Source: Paradesertivirga superstes | GTDB lineage: Bacteria > Bacteroidota > Bacteroidia > Sphingobacteriales > Sphingobacteriaceae | Direction: 5' to 3' | DNA: 64,000 bases | Assembly: GCF_037622515.1 (NCBI RefSeq) | Contig: NZ_JBBJCN010000005.1 | Location: 62,001 to 126,000 of the forward strand | Shown: positions 33,058 to 42,665 of the stretch, piece by piece | Layout: every line of letters starts with the position of its first letter | Position numbering within the stretch: position 1 is the first letter of the stretch | Translations under genes and position numbers: made by a program | Notes under the pieces: model-generated | Seen by the model: the letters and a program-made list of their open reading frames with translations, nothing else | The model's database searches: none | Told to the model about the DNA's origin: nothing

Positions 33058-33711
33058 ATGAAAAGGCTGCTTCTCCCTGCGTTGATTTTGCTTGTTATCC
33101 TGAGTGGTCTGAAACCCCCTTCTTACAGGCTAGGGAAACTAAAATATAACGGAGGAGGGGATTGGTATGCTAACCGGAGCGCGCTGGTTAATCTTATTGA
33201 ATTCTGCAATAAAAATACAGGTACGAACTTTGAGCCGGAAGAATCAATTGTTGAAGTGGGCAGTACAGATTTATTCAATTATCCTTTTGTTTATATGACA
33301 GGTCACGGCAACGTGGTGTTTTCCGATCAGGAGGCTGAAAATCTTCGGAAATATTTAATGGCCGGTGGATTTCTTCATATCGATGATAATTACGGCATGG
33401 ACAAATTTATTCGTCCGCAGATGAAAAAAGTATTTCCTGAATTGAGTTTTATAGAATTGCCTACCAACCATCCGCTTTATCAGCAGAAGTTTAAATTTCC
33501 GGCCGGGCTTCCCAAGATACACGAACACGATGGAAAACGTCCGCAGGGACTGGGGCTGGTATACAAGGGGCGGGTTGTTTGTTATTATACCTATGAAACG
33601 GATCTTGGTAACGGATGGGAAGATGCAGGCACTTATGAAGATAGTCCGGAAACCAGGGAAAAAGCTCTGAAAATGGGCTCTAATCTTGTTCAGTATGCTC
33701 TAACACAATAA
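33058..33711 (+). CDS. DUF4159 protein, secreted
   Basis: 217 residues. N-terminal signal peptide (MKRLLLPALILLVILSGLKPP). The rest follows the DUF4159 pattern: YNGGGDWYANRSALVNLIEFCNKNT, YPFVYMTGHGNVVFSDQEAENLRKYLMAGGFLHIDDNYG (a class-I glutamine-amidotransferase-like fold with the sequence GGFLHIDD), and HYPL-type NHPLYQQKF. Function unknown; in many genomes similar proteins sit with MoxR/von Willebrand modules, which are not present here. Confidence 0.82.
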   Translation: MKRLLLPALILLVILSGLKPPSYRLGKLKYNGGGDWYANRSALVNLIEFCNKNTGTNFEPEESIVEVGSTDLFNYPFVYMTGHGNVVFSDQEAENLRKYLMAGGFLHIDDNYGMDKFIRPQMKKVFPELSFIELPTNHPLYQQKFKFPAGLPKIHEHDGKRPQGLGLVYKGRVVCYYTYETDLGNGWEDAGTYEDSPETREKALKMGSNLVQYALTQ

Positions 33712-33712
33712 T

Positions 33713-34213
33713 ATGTATAAAGTAAAGGTAAATGGAAGGTATCTGTTCGCTTTTAGCAGCGATAATGGTGCTTTAACTTATGATGGAGAAAATGTTCAGA
33801 TAGATCACAAGCTTAACAGCAGCACTCTAAGCCATATACTTTATGAAAATAAATCTTACCAGATAGAGCTTATTGAGCATCGGGCGGCAGAAAAAATACT
33901 TGTACTAAAAGTCAATTCCAAAGAATACCTGGTGGAAATTTCGGATCAGTATGATGAACTGCTTCATAAGCTGGGGTTTGATAAGGCGGTGTCAAACCAT
34001 ATTAAAGAACTGAAGGCTCCAATGCCGGGGATGGTATTAAATATACTGGTTAAAGAGGGTGATAAAATTGCCAAAGGTGATAACCTGGTTATTTTAGAGG
34101 CTATGAAGATGGAGAATATAATGAAATCTCCTTCCGATGGTATTGTGAAAGAGATCAAAGTAATGATTGGTGATAAGCTTGAAAAGAGCCAGGTGATAAT
34201 GGGTTTTGAGTGA
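33713..34213 (+). CDS. Biotin carboxyl carrier (acyl-CoA carboxylase biotin subunit)
   Basis: 166 residues. The C-terminal 70 residues are a biotinyl domain (KAPMPGMVLNILVKEGDKIAKGDNLVILEAMKMENIM) with the biotin-accepting Lys132 in the canonical AMKM. The N-terminal 95 residues have no recognised domain. Such stand-alone proteins serve acetyl-, propionyl- or methylcrotonyl-CoA carboxylases; no biotin carboxylase or carboxyltransferase gene lies in the window, so the acyl substrate is open. It begins 1 bp after the DUF4159 stop. Confidence 0.88.
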   Translation: MYKVKVNGRYLFAFSSDNGALTYDGENVQIDHKLNSSTLSHILYENKSYQIELIEHRAAEKILVLKVNSKEYLVEISDQYDELLHKLGFDKAVSNHIKELKAPMPGMVLNILVKEGDKIAKGDNLVILEAMKMENIMKSPSDGIVKEIKVMIGDKLEKSQVIMGFE

Positions 34214-34235
34214 AATTTAACTTTAAAACTTGAAT

Positions 34236-34350
34236 GTTTGGCCTCGCTCTGAGGGAGTTTTCATTAAACAGGAGAGCAGGTGAGGCGATAGTTAGCATAG
34301 TGGCATCCCTCTCTGCCTTCGGCATCTCTCCCAGAGGGCGAGAAAGCCCA
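34236..34350. repeat. Imperfect inverted-repeat element
   Basis: GGCCTCGCTCTGAGGGAG (about 34240-34257) faces CTCTCCCAGAGGGCGAG (34326-34342) as an imperfect inverted repeat, with CTCTCTGCCTTCGGCATCTCTC between them. Lies tail-to-tail between the biotin carrier gene and the LytTR regulator gene. ORFs across it are not credible. Confidence 0.5.
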
Positions 34351-34391
34351 CCGCTCCCTTGCAAACGCCATAATTACAATCGAACTCAGCT

Positions 34392-35111
34392 TTATATATT
34401 TTTATCTTCAATCACCTTAAAGAAATTGTCCCGGTAGGTATCTCCGATGGGGATGGTTTTGTCGCCAATTTGAATCCTGCTTCGTTCGATACTCTCAATT
34501 TTATCAATGGATATGATATAAGATTTGTGAACCCTGATAAATCTGCCTGCAGGTAGGTTTTCTTCCATTTTTTTCATATGCTGAAGCGTGATGACACGTT
34601 CCGTTTTTGTGAAAATGGAGATATAATCTTTTAGTCCCTCAATGTAAAGAACATCGTCAAGATATATTTTTTGTATCCGATGTTCGGTTTTTACAAAAAT
34701 AAAAGCATTTGGACCGCTGTCAAGATTCTTGCTGTTATTTGCGGGAGGAGTAAGCTGTTGAATTGCATTCTGAACTTTTACTACTGATTTATAAAATCTG
34801 TCGAACGCAATGGGTTTAAGTAAATAGTCGGCAACATCCAGTTCATATCCATCAAGGGCATACTGTGAATAGGCTGTGGTGAGTATCACATTACATTTAC
34901 CGTTAATGATTTTGAGAAATTGTATGCCTGTTAATTCTGGCATCTGCACATCCAGGAAGATCAGATCCACCTCATCTTTTTGTACTATGGCCAGGGCCTC
35001 AAAAGCACTTGTCGTTGCTGTTACGAGTTTTAAAAAAGGTACCTTTTCTATATAATCTGTAAGGATATCAAGAGCTAAAGGTTCGTCATCTACAACAAGG
35101 CAGCGTATCAT
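34392..35111 (-). CDS. LytTR-family response regulator
   Basis: 239 residues. N-terminal receiver domain (1-120) with acidic pocket VVDDE (6-10), phosphoacceptor Asp54 in IFLDVQMPEL and Lys in YLLKPI (about 99). C-terminal LytTR DNA-binding domain (about 135-239: FIFVKTEHRIQKIYLDDVLYIEGLKDYISIFT ... FIRVHKSYIISIDKIESI ... IPIGDTYRDNF). Such regulators pair with LytS-like histidine kinases; none is adjacent, so it is an orphan. Convergent to the biotin carrier gene. Confidence 0.93.
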   Translation of the reverse strand: MIRCLVVDDEPLALDILTDYIEKVPFLKLVTATTSAFEALAIVQKDEVDLIFLDVQMPELTGIQFLKIINGKCNVILTTAYSQYALDGYELDVADYLLKPIAFDRFYKSVVKVQNAIQQLTPPANNSKNLDSGPNAFIFVKTEHRIQKIYLDDVLYIEGLKDYISIFTKTERVITLQHMKKMEENLPAGRFIRVHKSYIISIDKIESIERSRIQIGDKTIPIGDTYRDNFFKVIEDKNI

Positions 35112-35262
35112 TTTATAAAGTGTCTATCCCGCTATAAGCCAGGATTTGTCTGGTAGCGAAGATATTGATTTATAGCGCATTTTTCCAAAAAGATACTGGA
35201 CTGTAACTTTTTCCTGCCTGCATCCGTCTATATAATACACACAAACCTAAAACTATCATAGC

Positions 35263-35967
35263 ATGAAAAGATTTGCATTAAGTGCCTTAGTGGTAACAGC
35301 TGTTTTACTGCAGGCATGTTCGTCTGAAGTATATAATAATTCGGCTTATTTAAACCAGGCAGGCGTGGAAGGAAAGAGGGTTGCCATACTTCCGGCTGAG
35401 GTGGAATTAACAGGACGTATGCCTGCAGATTTTAGTGAAGCGAAAAAGCAGCAGACTGAGGAGTCTGAAAGTATACTTATTCAGCAGGAGATATATAATC
35501 AATACCTGTTTAAATCTAAACCGAACAGGAAAAAGAAAAAGTATGTTGAGTTAATGAATGTCGACCAGGTGAATAGTAAACTGAGGGAGAAAGGAATTGA
35601 CACCCGCAAGTCATGGACTATGAATCCAGATAGTTTGGGTAAATTAGTGGGAGCAGATATGGTGTTGAAGGTTAGGGTGAAGAAGAACCGGATCATGTCT
35701 GATGCTGCCGCTTTTGGCATCGGGGTAGCGACTACAGTGCTGGGGAATATCTTAAACAGAGGGAATGGTACAAATACCTCGGTAAATAACAGTGCAAAAA
35801 CTTATAATATGTTTTTTGATGCAACTTTAACCGATATAAATAACCATGCGGTAATAACCAAATTTACGCATGACAGCAATGCAAGCTGGAGCCAGCCTCC
35901 TGAAAAAATAATTGAATCATCTGGAAGGAAGATTGTAAGAAAAGGAGGTATTTATGTTCAAAAGTAG
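35263..35967 (+). CDS. Lipoprotein of unknown function
   Basis: 234 residues. Signal peptide with lipobox LLQAC (Cys19). The mature protein has KRVAILPAEVELTG, a helical ESESILIQQEIYNQYLF, a basic KSKPNRKKKKYVELM stretch, VDQVNSKLREKGID and LGKLVGADMVLKVRVKK. The order (parallel beta strand, helix, YVEL..., GADxVLK strand) resembles the CsgG/LpoB-type fold of periplasmic lipoproteins, but I do not recognise a named family. The sequence DAAAFGIGVATTVLGNIL could be a membrane-associating hairpin. It is a single-gene unit divergent from the LytTR regulator. Confidence 0.7.
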   Translation: MKRFALSALVVTAVLLQACSSEVYNNSAYLNQAGVEGKRVAILPAEVELTGRMPADFSEAKKQQTEESESILIQQEIYNQYLFKSKPNRKKKKYVELMNVDQVNSKLREKGIDTRKSWTMNPDSLGKLVGADMVLKVRVKKNRIMSDAAAFGIGVATTVLGNILNRGNGTNTSVNNSAKTYNMFFDATLTDINNHAVITKFTHDSNASWSQPPEKIIESSGRKIVRKGGIYVQK

Positions 35968-35982
35968 AGGCTGAGTAATTCC

Positions 35983-36045
35983 TTCACAAACGCACGGAGG
36001 TACAAAGATTTTGATTGGTATTTTTCTCTGTGCCCCTGGCGTCTT
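35983..36045. repeat. Degenerate inverted-repeat remnant
   Basis: GCACGGAGGTACAAAGA and TCTCTGTGCCCCTGGCGTC are imperfect complements around a T-rich centre. This looks like a decayed dispersed palindromic element between convergent genes. Confidence 0.35.
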
Positions 36046-36056
36046 AATGGCTGATT

Positions 36057-37880
36057 TTATAAACTCAACCATTTCTTTCGTATGGCTAATTGTTCTGTTG
36101 TCGCGCTTTTATCTATTTCAATACGGTATTTGCCTGAAGTTGCCTGAGTAATAGTCACCTCAATAGTCCGAATAATTCCATCTCTTGAAATGATTGCTGT
36201 AAGTTTATCGCCTGTTTTTTTCACAGCGATATGTTTAGCTAAGTCGGTGATTCCTTTACTGTCTGCAACTCCGGTAATCCGGTAATCATCAATGGCAATT
36301 AATTCATCATTTACGTTAAGGCCATCGTTCCAGGCAGCGCTTCCTCTTTGTACCGCTGTAATTACTACCTTCCCATCTCTTACTGCCGTAGCTATTCCAA
36401 GTGATGGGTTTGGTTTTCCGGCATAATCGTTAACCAGATACAAACCCGCATGACCCAGGTAAGAATTGAAACTTATGGGCTCAGTGCCATTAATATATTT
36501 AGTATAAATTTCATCAAGAGATTTACCCGCTATTTTTTCGGCCATGGCTTTAAATTCCGCATCGGTGTATCCTCGTTTCTGATTTTTATAAAATTCATCA
36601 TACATGGCTTTCATTACATCATCAAGCCGCTTTTGACCCTTGGTTGAACCAAGAATTTCCAGGTCTAAGATCATTCCGATCAAGGCCCCTTTATCATAAT
36701 AAGAAATAGTGCTGTTCCTGGAGTTTTCGTTCGGCCGGTAATATTTTATCCATGCATCAAAGCTGGCTTCACTTACTGGCTGAATTCTGTTTCCAGCCTG
36801 ATTTTCTACCGTATTTATATCAGTTGTAAGTGTGCTGATGTATTTTTCCGGAGAATATATTCCGGTGCGGCGCAGCATTAAATTATCATAATATGCTGTA
36901 AAGCCTTCGGCAATCCATAAATTACGGGTGTAATTTTCATTGCTGTAATTAAATGGTCCTAAAGCCTCTGGGCGTAATCTCTTTACGTTCCATAAGTGGA
37001 AGTATTCGTGAGCCACCAAGCCTAAAAAGCTTTTGTAGCTGTCCTCCTCTGCATATCCAAGTCGTATTGCCCCAAGAACAGTGGAATTAAGATGCTCTAA
37101 ACCTCCGCCACCGGCAGATGTATTATGAACAATAAAAACATACCGTTTATTAGGGTTTTCTTTGAATATATCAGTTTCAGCTTCAATGATTTTAGTCATG
37201 TCTTCAGCTAATTCAGTTTTATTATAATTCCCACCGCCATACATGGCAACTTCGTGTTTTACACCCGCAGCTTCGAATTCAAAGGTATCGTGAGTACCTA
37301 CCTCTAATGGTGAATCGTATAGAATATCATAATCGGGAGCATAGAAGGTTTGATTTTTTCCTTTTACAGGATCTAATCCAGTTGATATTTTGTTCCAGTT
37401 TTTATAAGGTTTAATAACAATTGTTGAAGGAGATTTAAGCATTCCTTCAGGATACATTAATAGTCCGCTTGGTGATAAAAATGCATGCGACGCATCCACA
37501 AAACTGGTCCGTACTGAAAGCTCAAAAGCATATACCCGGTAACGAATGCTGATGTTTTGGTTCCGCGTATCTGAAATACGCCATGTGTTTTTGTCGATTT
37601 TAGCTGCCGATAAGATGGAATTGGAAGAATTTCTTGCAGAAAAGCCTTCTACATTTTTTGCAAACTCTCTCACCATGTATGACCCTGGTGTCCAGACAGG
37701 CATTTTTACGTCAAGGTAATTGCCTTTACTCTCTTTAATGTTCATTTCAATATCAACATAATGTGCCTGAGCTTCGGGAAAAGAAATTTGGTAAGCTATT
37801 TCGGATTGAGCAAAACTTTCTTCCGTGTTAAGTGCCATAAATAAAATATAAATAAGGGGGTAAATCAGAGCCTTCTTCAT
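36057..37880 (-). CDS. M61-family glycyl aminopeptidase with PDZ domain
   Basis: 607 residues. Signal peptide (cleavage after SFAQ, about 25). N-terminal beta-sandwich (about 30-215), then a metallopeptidase domain with HEYFH (291-295) followed by WNVKRLRPE and the third zinc ligand Glu325 in LWIAEGFTAYYDN; a PDZ domain lies at about 490-580 (GLNVNDELIAIDDYRITG). Zinc peptidases of this family prefer N-terminal Gly/Ala and are exported. Divergent from the marR-RND operon, sharing a 112-bp intergenic region with it. Confidence 0.92.
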   Translation of the reverse strand: MKKALIYPLIYILFMALNTEESFAQSEIAYQISFPEAQAHYVDIEMNIKESKGNYLDVKMPVWTPGSYMVREFAKNVEGFSARNSSNSILSAAKIDKNTWRISDTRNQNISIRYRVYAFELSVRTSFVDASHAFLSPSGLLMYPEGMLKSPSTIVIKPYKNWNKISTGLDPVKGKNQTFYAPDYDILYDSPLEVGTHDTFEFEAAGVKHEVAMYGGGNYNKTELAEDMTKIIEAETDIFKENPNKRYVFIVHNTSAGGGGLEHLNSTVLGAIRLGYAEEDSYKSFLGLVAHEYFHLWNVKRLRPEALGPFNYSNENYTRNLWIAEGFTAYYDNLMLRRTGIYSPEKYISTLTTDINTVENQAGNRIQPVSEASFDAWIKYYRPNENSRNSTISYYDKGALIGMILDLEILGSTKGQKRLDDVMKAMYDEFYKNQKRGYTDAEFKAMAEKIAGKSLDEIYTKYINGTEPISFNSYLGHAGLYLVNDYAGKPNPSLGIATAVRDGKVVITAVQRGSAAWNDGLNVNDELIAIDDYRITGVADSKGITDLAKHIAVKKTGDKLTAIISRDGIIRTIEVTITQATSGKYRIEIDKSATTEQLAIRKKWLSL

Positions 37881-37940
37881 TATTCAATTTTAATCAAAAA
37901 TTTTGTATAGCCAACCACAACTTATTTCAGATCTGTAAAA

Positions 37941-37959
37941 TAGTTGGTACTTTCAACTA
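37941..37959. promoter_or_regulatory. Candidate MarR operator
   Basis: TAGTTGGTACTTTCAACTA: inverted arms TAGTTG and CAACTA around a 7-nt centre. It lies where the -33 region of the marR promoter would be. The flanks hold two copies of TAGCCAAC (about 37910 and 37967). Autorepression by MarR is the expected use. Confidence 0.5.
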
Positions 37960-37976
37960 ATACTATTTAGCCAACT

Positions 37977-37984
37977 TACCTTTG
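37977..37984 (+). promoter_or_regulatory. -7 promoter box of the marR-RND operon
   Basis: TACCTTTG, exact TAnnTTTG match. Only 8 nt separate it from the marR ATG, implying an almost leaderless transcript. Confidence 0.55.
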
Positions 37985-37992
37985 TAAAGGTT

Positions 37993-38451
37993 ATGAGTAT
38001 TAAACAGCCATTGGCACATCTTCTGGTTTCGGTAACGAAAAAGTATTTAAGCATCTTTTCGCAACAAACAGAAGGAGTAGGTATAGACAGATATCAGTAT
38101 GTTCTTGTTCTGATTAATTTACATGACGAAAAATTAACTCAAAAGGCGTTAAGTGAATTATTGGAAGTGGACAAATCGTACATGGTGAATATTATCGACT
38201 ATCTGGCAGATAAGGGATACGTGGTACGGGAAACAAACTTAAAAGACAGGCGGCAGCATTTGATTAAATTAACCGAGAAAGCGAGAGCTGTGGTTCCTGA
38301 GATTGAACAGGTTATAGCGGGTTTAAACAAGAAATCAATGGAAAATTTATCTGAAGGTCAAATTGAAATATTTTCTGAGGTACTGGTGCAGATTAACAGT
38401 AATTTGTCCGGGGGTATACCAAGTGAGATCATTATAAATTACAAGAAATAA
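37993..38451 (+). CDS. MarR-family transcriptional regulator
   Basis: 152 residues, standard length for MarR. Winged helix-turn-helix: LTQKALSELLEVDKSYMVNIIDYLADKGYVVRETNLKDRRQHLIKLTEKA (about 52-100), with the DxR wing (KDRRQ) characteristic of the family. Dimerises through N- and C-terminal helices. Lies 5 bp upstream of the RND adaptor gene, so it most likely represses its own efflux operon; a palindrome overlaps the promoter. Confidence 0.92.
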   Translation: MSIKQPLAHLLVSVTKKYLSIFSQQTEGVGIDRYQYVLVLINLHDEKLTQKALSELLEVDKSYMVNIIDYLADKGYVVRETNLKDRRQHLIKLTEKARAVVPEIEQVIAGLNKKSMENLSEGQIEIFSEVLVQINSNLSGGIPSEIIINYKK

Positions 38452-38456
38452 AGAAA

Positions 38457-39554
38457 ATGAAACTTAAACATATTATTTACGCGGTACTTATTATCTGCTT
38501 CGGATCTCTGATTGTATACCGCATTTCCAAAAATAAGGAAGTGGCCGGACAAGGCGGAGGTGGCAAGAAGGGAGGGCCGGGTGGGTCCGAGCAAAGACCT
38601 ATGAGCGTAAATGGTATAGTTGTGATGCCCGTAAATTTTGCCAATTCACTAACGGTAACCGGTTCTATTGACGCAAATGAAGAAGTTCGTATAATAAGTG
38701 AGGTTTCCGGTATTATTAAAGGGATTTATTTTAACGAAGGAAGTAATATCAGAAGGGGGCAGGCACTGGTTAAAATAGACGACTCTGAGCTAAGGGCGCA
38801 ATTGGCCCAGGCAAATACAAAGCAGAATCTATCGTCGGAAAATGAAAGAAGGGCCCGTTTATTATTGCAGAAGGAAGCAATCAGTCGGGAAGAGTATGAT
38901 ATTGCTTCGGCAGATTTTCGTACGTCCAGAGCCCAGACCCAGCTGATTCGTGCCCAAATAGCTAAAACTGTGATCAGCGCACCCTTTAGTGGCCGGATAG
39001 GACTCCGGGCTGTTTCTGTGGGTGAGTATGTAACTCCTGCTATGCCGATAACTAATTTGGTAAGTATTAATCCGGTTAAGATTACTTTTTCAGTTCCGGA
39101 GAAATATTCACGACAAGTAACGGCAGGAACAGCCATTAATTTTACGGTAGCGGGTTCTACGCAGGTTTACACTGCCCGGGTATATGCAATTGAACCCAGG
39201 ATAGAAGCAGCAACACGGACATTACAGTTAAGAGCCAGGGCAGATAATCCCTCAGGATTACTTATTCCCGGGTCATTTGCCAATATTTCATTACCCCTCA
39301 CAACTATTGAAAATGCTATTTTGGTTCCTACCGAAGCTATCATTCCTGTTCAGGATGGAAAAAAGGTTTTTGTAACCGACAGTGGTAAAGCAAAAGAAGT
39401 CATGGTTCAGACATCTACCCGTACCGAGAAAGATATTTTAGTGACTTCAGGGTTAAAAGCAGGGGATACCGTGTTAACTACCGGAATTATGACAATGAAA
39501 GAAGGAAACAAGGTGAAGGTGAAAACAGGAAACAGAAAAAGCGTGAAGCTATGA
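38457..39554 (+). CDS. RND efflux periplasmic adaptor (membrane-fusion protein)
   Basis: 365 residues. N-terminal membrane anchor (about 4-22), a Gly/Lys-rich linker (AGQGGGGKKGGPGGSEQ), then the MFP order: lipoyl half (SEVSGIIKGIYFNEGSNIRRGQALVKIDD), alpha-helical hairpin (about 115-150), second lipoyl half (SAPFSGRIGLRAVSVGEYV), beta barrel and membrane-proximal domain. Connects the inner-membrane pump to the TolC-like channel. Its stop overlaps the pump start by 4 bp. Confidence 0.93.
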   Translation: MKLKHIIYAVLIICFGSLIVYRISKNKEVAGQGGGGKKGGPGGSEQRPMSVNGIVVMPVNFANSLTVTGSIDANEEVRIISEVSGIIKGIYFNEGSNIRRGQALVKIDDSELRAQLAQANTKQNLSSENERRARLLLQKEAISREEYDIASADFRTSRAQTQLIRAQIAKTVISAPFSGRIGLRAVSVGEYVTPAMPITNLVSINPVKITFSVPEKYSRQVTAGTAINFTVAGSTQVYTARVYAIEPRIEAATRTLQLRARADNPSGLLIPGSFANISLPLTTIENAILVPTEAIIPVQDGKKVFVTDSGKAKEVMVQTSTRTEKDILVTSGLKAGDTVLTTGIMTMKEGNKVKVKTGNRKSVKL

Positions 39555-42500
39555 GTTTATCAACCACAAGTATAAGACGGCCGGTTTTTACTATTGTAAT
39601 TAACCTGATGCTCATCCTTTTTGGAATAATCGGTTATACCTTTTTGGGTGTCAGAGAATTTCCTTCTATCGACCCGGCAATAGTATCGGTCAGAACAAGT
39701 TATTCTGGTGCTAATTCGGATATTATTGAATCTCAAATTACAGAACCCCTCGAAAAAGCAATAAATTCTATTGACGGAGTACGGAATATAACCTCCTCAA
39801 GTAACCAGGGAACCAGTAATATCACTATTGAATTTAATCTGAGTAAAAATTTAGAAGAAGCTGCTAATGATGTACGGGATAAGGTTTCCCAGGCAGTGCG
39901 CAGTTTGCCTGAAGATATAGATTCTCCTCCGGTTGTCTCAAAAGCGGATGCAGATTCGGACCCTATTATTACAATGACCGTCAGAAGCAGTACGCGGGAT
40001 CAGTTAGAATTAAGTGATTATGCAGAAAATGTTATCTCCCAACGATTTCAGACTATTCCCGGAGTAAGTAGTGTGCAGATCTGGGGTCAGAAACGTTTTG
40101 CTATGCGCTTATGGTTAAGTCCTGAGAAATTAGCTTCTTACGGGCTTACTGTATCTGATGTCAGGGATGCTTTAAACCGGCAGAATATTGAATTACCATC
40201 CGGTAAAGTGTCGGGGGCAAATACTGAGCTCGTTGTAAAAACTCTTGGAAACCTCTCGAACCAGGAACAGTTCAATAATCTTATAGTTAAGTCTGATGGA
40301 GATAAAATAATAAGGTATAGCGATATCGGATCTGCAGAACTGGGCCCGGAAAATCTTGAAACTAAAATGAGTGAATCGGGCCAGCCTATGATTGGTTTGG
40401 CCATTATTCCTCAACCCGGAACAAACTATCTGGAGATTGCTGGTAAATTTTATGATGAATTCGAAAAGTTAAAAAATGAAGCGCCAAAGGACTTGCAACT
40501 CGACATTGCGATGGATAACACGCTGTTTATAAAAAAATCAGTTGTTGAAGTTGCCGAGACAATTTTGATAGCGCTTATTCTGGTAATCTTAATTATATAC
40601 TTATTCTTCCGAGACTGGGGAATTGCTTTCAGACCATTAATTGATATCCCGGTTTCTTTAATTGCTACCTTCTTTATTATGTACCTGGCTGGGTTTTCTG
40701 TAAACGTACTGACCTTACTGGCCATTGTACTTGCAACAGGCCTGGTTGTGGACGATGGTATTGTTGTTACAGAAAATATTTATAAAAAGGTAGAAGAGGG
40801 CATGTCGCCGATTGAGGCTGCAATTAAAGGTTCAAACGAAATTTTTCTGGCTGTTATTTCTATTTCTATTACCCTGGCCGCGGTATTTCTTCCGGTAATT
40901 TTTCTTGAAGGTTTTGTAGGGAGGCTATTCAGAGAGTTTGGGGTGGTTATCGGGTCGGCTGTATTGATTTCAGCGTTTGTATCGTTAACCTTAACCCCCA
41001 TGCTTAATGCCTATTTAATGAAAGGCGGAGCCCAGAGGAAGTCGAAATTTTATATTTGGAGTGAACCCTATTTTCAAAAAATGAATTCGGGTTACGCATC
41101 GGCCTTAGGCAACTTTATGAAAAAGCGCTGGCTAAGTTTTCCTATTATTCTTTTGTGCCTGGGTATAACCGTTTTTTTCTACACCAAACTTATAAAAGAA
41201 ACTGCACCCCTGGATGACAGGAGTATGCTACGGCTCCAGGTTTCTGCGCAGGAAGGCGCTTCTTATGAATATACTGATCGCTTTATGCAGGAATTAACGA
41301 CTTTATTAAATGATTCTGTACCTGAAAAACAGGTCGCGCTTGTTATTACTTCGCCAGGGTTTGGCGGTTCCGGATCGGTTAATAGCGGAATGGTGCGATT
41401 AGGACTAAAACAGCCCGGAGAGCGGAAGCGTTCCCAGAAGGAAGTCGCCGAGTATTTAACGAAAGTGACTAAAAAGTATTCGGAAGCACGTGTGAACGTT
41501 ACGCAGCAACCTACCATATCAGTAAATCGCCGGGGCGGACAACCGATACAATATATTATTCAGGCGCCCAATTTTCAAAAGCTTCAGGAAAAAATACCTC
41601 AGTTTTTAGATGTAGCAAGTGAAGATCCTACATTTTCGATGGTAGATGTTAATCTGAAATTCAATAAGCCTGAAATTAACATTACTATAAACCGCGAGAA
41701 AGCGCAGAGTTTAGGTGTTTCGGTATTGGATATTGCTCAAACACTGCAGTTATCATTAAGCGGACAACGCTTCGGGTATTTTATGATGAATGGCAGGCAA
41801 TATCAGGTTTTAGGTCAGTTTGAACGTGAGGACAGAGACGATCCATTAGATCTGACATCATTATTTGTGAGAAGTAATACAGGACAATTAATCCAGCTGG
41901 ATAATGTTGTTAATCTGGAAGAGCGGAGCAGTCCGCCGCAATTGTATCATAACAACAGGTATCTTTCCGCAACGATATCGGCTGGTTTAGCGCCAGGCAA
42001 AAGTATTGGTGATGGAATAGAAGCCATGGATAGAATCAAGGAGAAAGTATTAGATGATACATTTACCACAGATTTATCAGGCGAATCGCGGGATTTCGTT
42101 GAAAGCAGCTCAAATACAGCGTTTGCTTTTGGGCTGGCGCTTTTGCTGATCTATCTTATTCTGGCAGCGCAGTTCGAAAGCTTTATTGATCCTATGGTTA
42201 TCATACTTACAGTACCGATGGCAGTAGCCGGCGCGATGTTTTCATTATGGCTATTCGGACAGACATGGAATATTTTCAGCCAGATCGGAACAATAATGCT
42301 GATAGGTCTTGTCACGAAGAACGGGATCTTAATTGTGGAGTTTGCTAATCAGCTCAGGGAACAGGGCAAACCCAAAATGCAGGCTATTATGGAAGCTTCG
42401 GAAGCCAGGCTTCGTCCTATTTTAATGACCAGTCTGGCTATTGCATTAGGTGCTTTGCCGATTGCATTGGCCCTGGGCGCTGCCTCTCAAAGCAGGATTG

Positions 42501-42658
42501 GAATGGGGGTGGTAATTGTAGGAGGAACTATTTTTTCGTTAGTCCTTACCTTATTTGTTATTCCCGGCATTTATTCTATGTGGTCTAAAGAACGTAAACA
42601 TCATCCTGAATTCGACAGAATAAAGGAATTTGAAAAGGAAGAAGTTATTGCACATTAA
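39551..42658 (+). CDS. RND efflux pump, inner-membrane transporter (AcrB/HAE1 type)
   Basis: 1035 residues, normal size, 12 predicted TM helices with two large periplasmic loops. Seen: N-terminal IRRPVFTIVINLMLILFG, the proton-relay Asp pair in TM4 (GLVVDDGIVVTENI, about 399-412), YSGANSDIIESQITEPLEKAI at the start of the porter domain, TLTPMLNAYLM, and TM10-12 with IGTIMLIGLVTKNGILIVEFANQL. Exports drugs or small amphiphiles using protons. Acidic pair of TM4 supports HAE rather than heavy-metal subfamily; the exact substrate is unknown. Confidence 0.95.
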   Translation: MSLSTTSIRRPVFTIVINLMLILFGIIGYTFLGVREFPSIDPAIVSVRTSYSGANSDIIESQITEPLEKAINSIDGVRNITSSSNQGTSNITIEFNLSKNLEEAANDVRDKVSQAVRSLPEDIDSPPVVSKADADSDPIITMTVRSSTRDQLELSDYAENVISQRFQTIPGVSSVQIWGQKRFAMRLWLSPEKLASYGLTVSDVRDALNRQNIELPSGKVSGANTELVVKTLGNLSNQEQFNNLIVKSDGDKIIRYSDIGSAELGPENLETKMSESGQPMIGLAIIPQPGTNYLEIAGKFYDEFEKLKNEAPKDLQLDIAMDNTLFIKKSVVEVAETILIALILVILIIYLFFRDWGIAFRPLIDIPVSLIATFFIMYLAGFSVNVLTLLAIVLATGLVVDDGIVVTENIYKKVEEGMSPIEAAIKGSNEIFLAVISISITLAAVFLPVIFLEGFVGRLFREFGVVIGSAVLISAFVSLTLTPMLNAYLMKGGAQRKSKFYIWSEPYFQKMNSGYASALGNFMKKRWLSFPIILLCLGITVFFYTKLIKETAPLDDRSMLRLQVSAQEGASYEYTDRFMQELTTLLNDSVPEKQVALVITSPGFGGSGSVNSGMVRLGLKQPGERKRSQKEVAEYLTKVTKKYSEARVNVTQQPTISVNRRGGQPIQYIIQAPNFQKLQEKIPQFLDVASEDPTFSMVDVNLKFNKPEINITINREKAQSLGVSVLDIAQTLQLSLSGQRFGYFMMNGRQYQVLGQFEREDRDDPLDLTSLFVRSNTGQLIQLDNVVNLEERSSPPQLYHNNRYLSATISAGLAPGKSIGDGIEAMDRIKEKVLDDTFTTDLSGESRDFVESSSNTAFAFGLALLLIYLILAAQFESFIDPMVIILTVPMAVAGAMFSLWLFGQTWNIFSQIGTIMLIGLVTKNGILIVEFANQLREQGKPKMQAIMEASEARLRPILMTSLAIALGALPIALALGAASQSRIGMGVVIVGGTIFSLVLTLFVIPGIYSMWSKERKHHPEFDRIKEFEKEEVIAH

Positions 42659-42665
42659 GTTGTTT

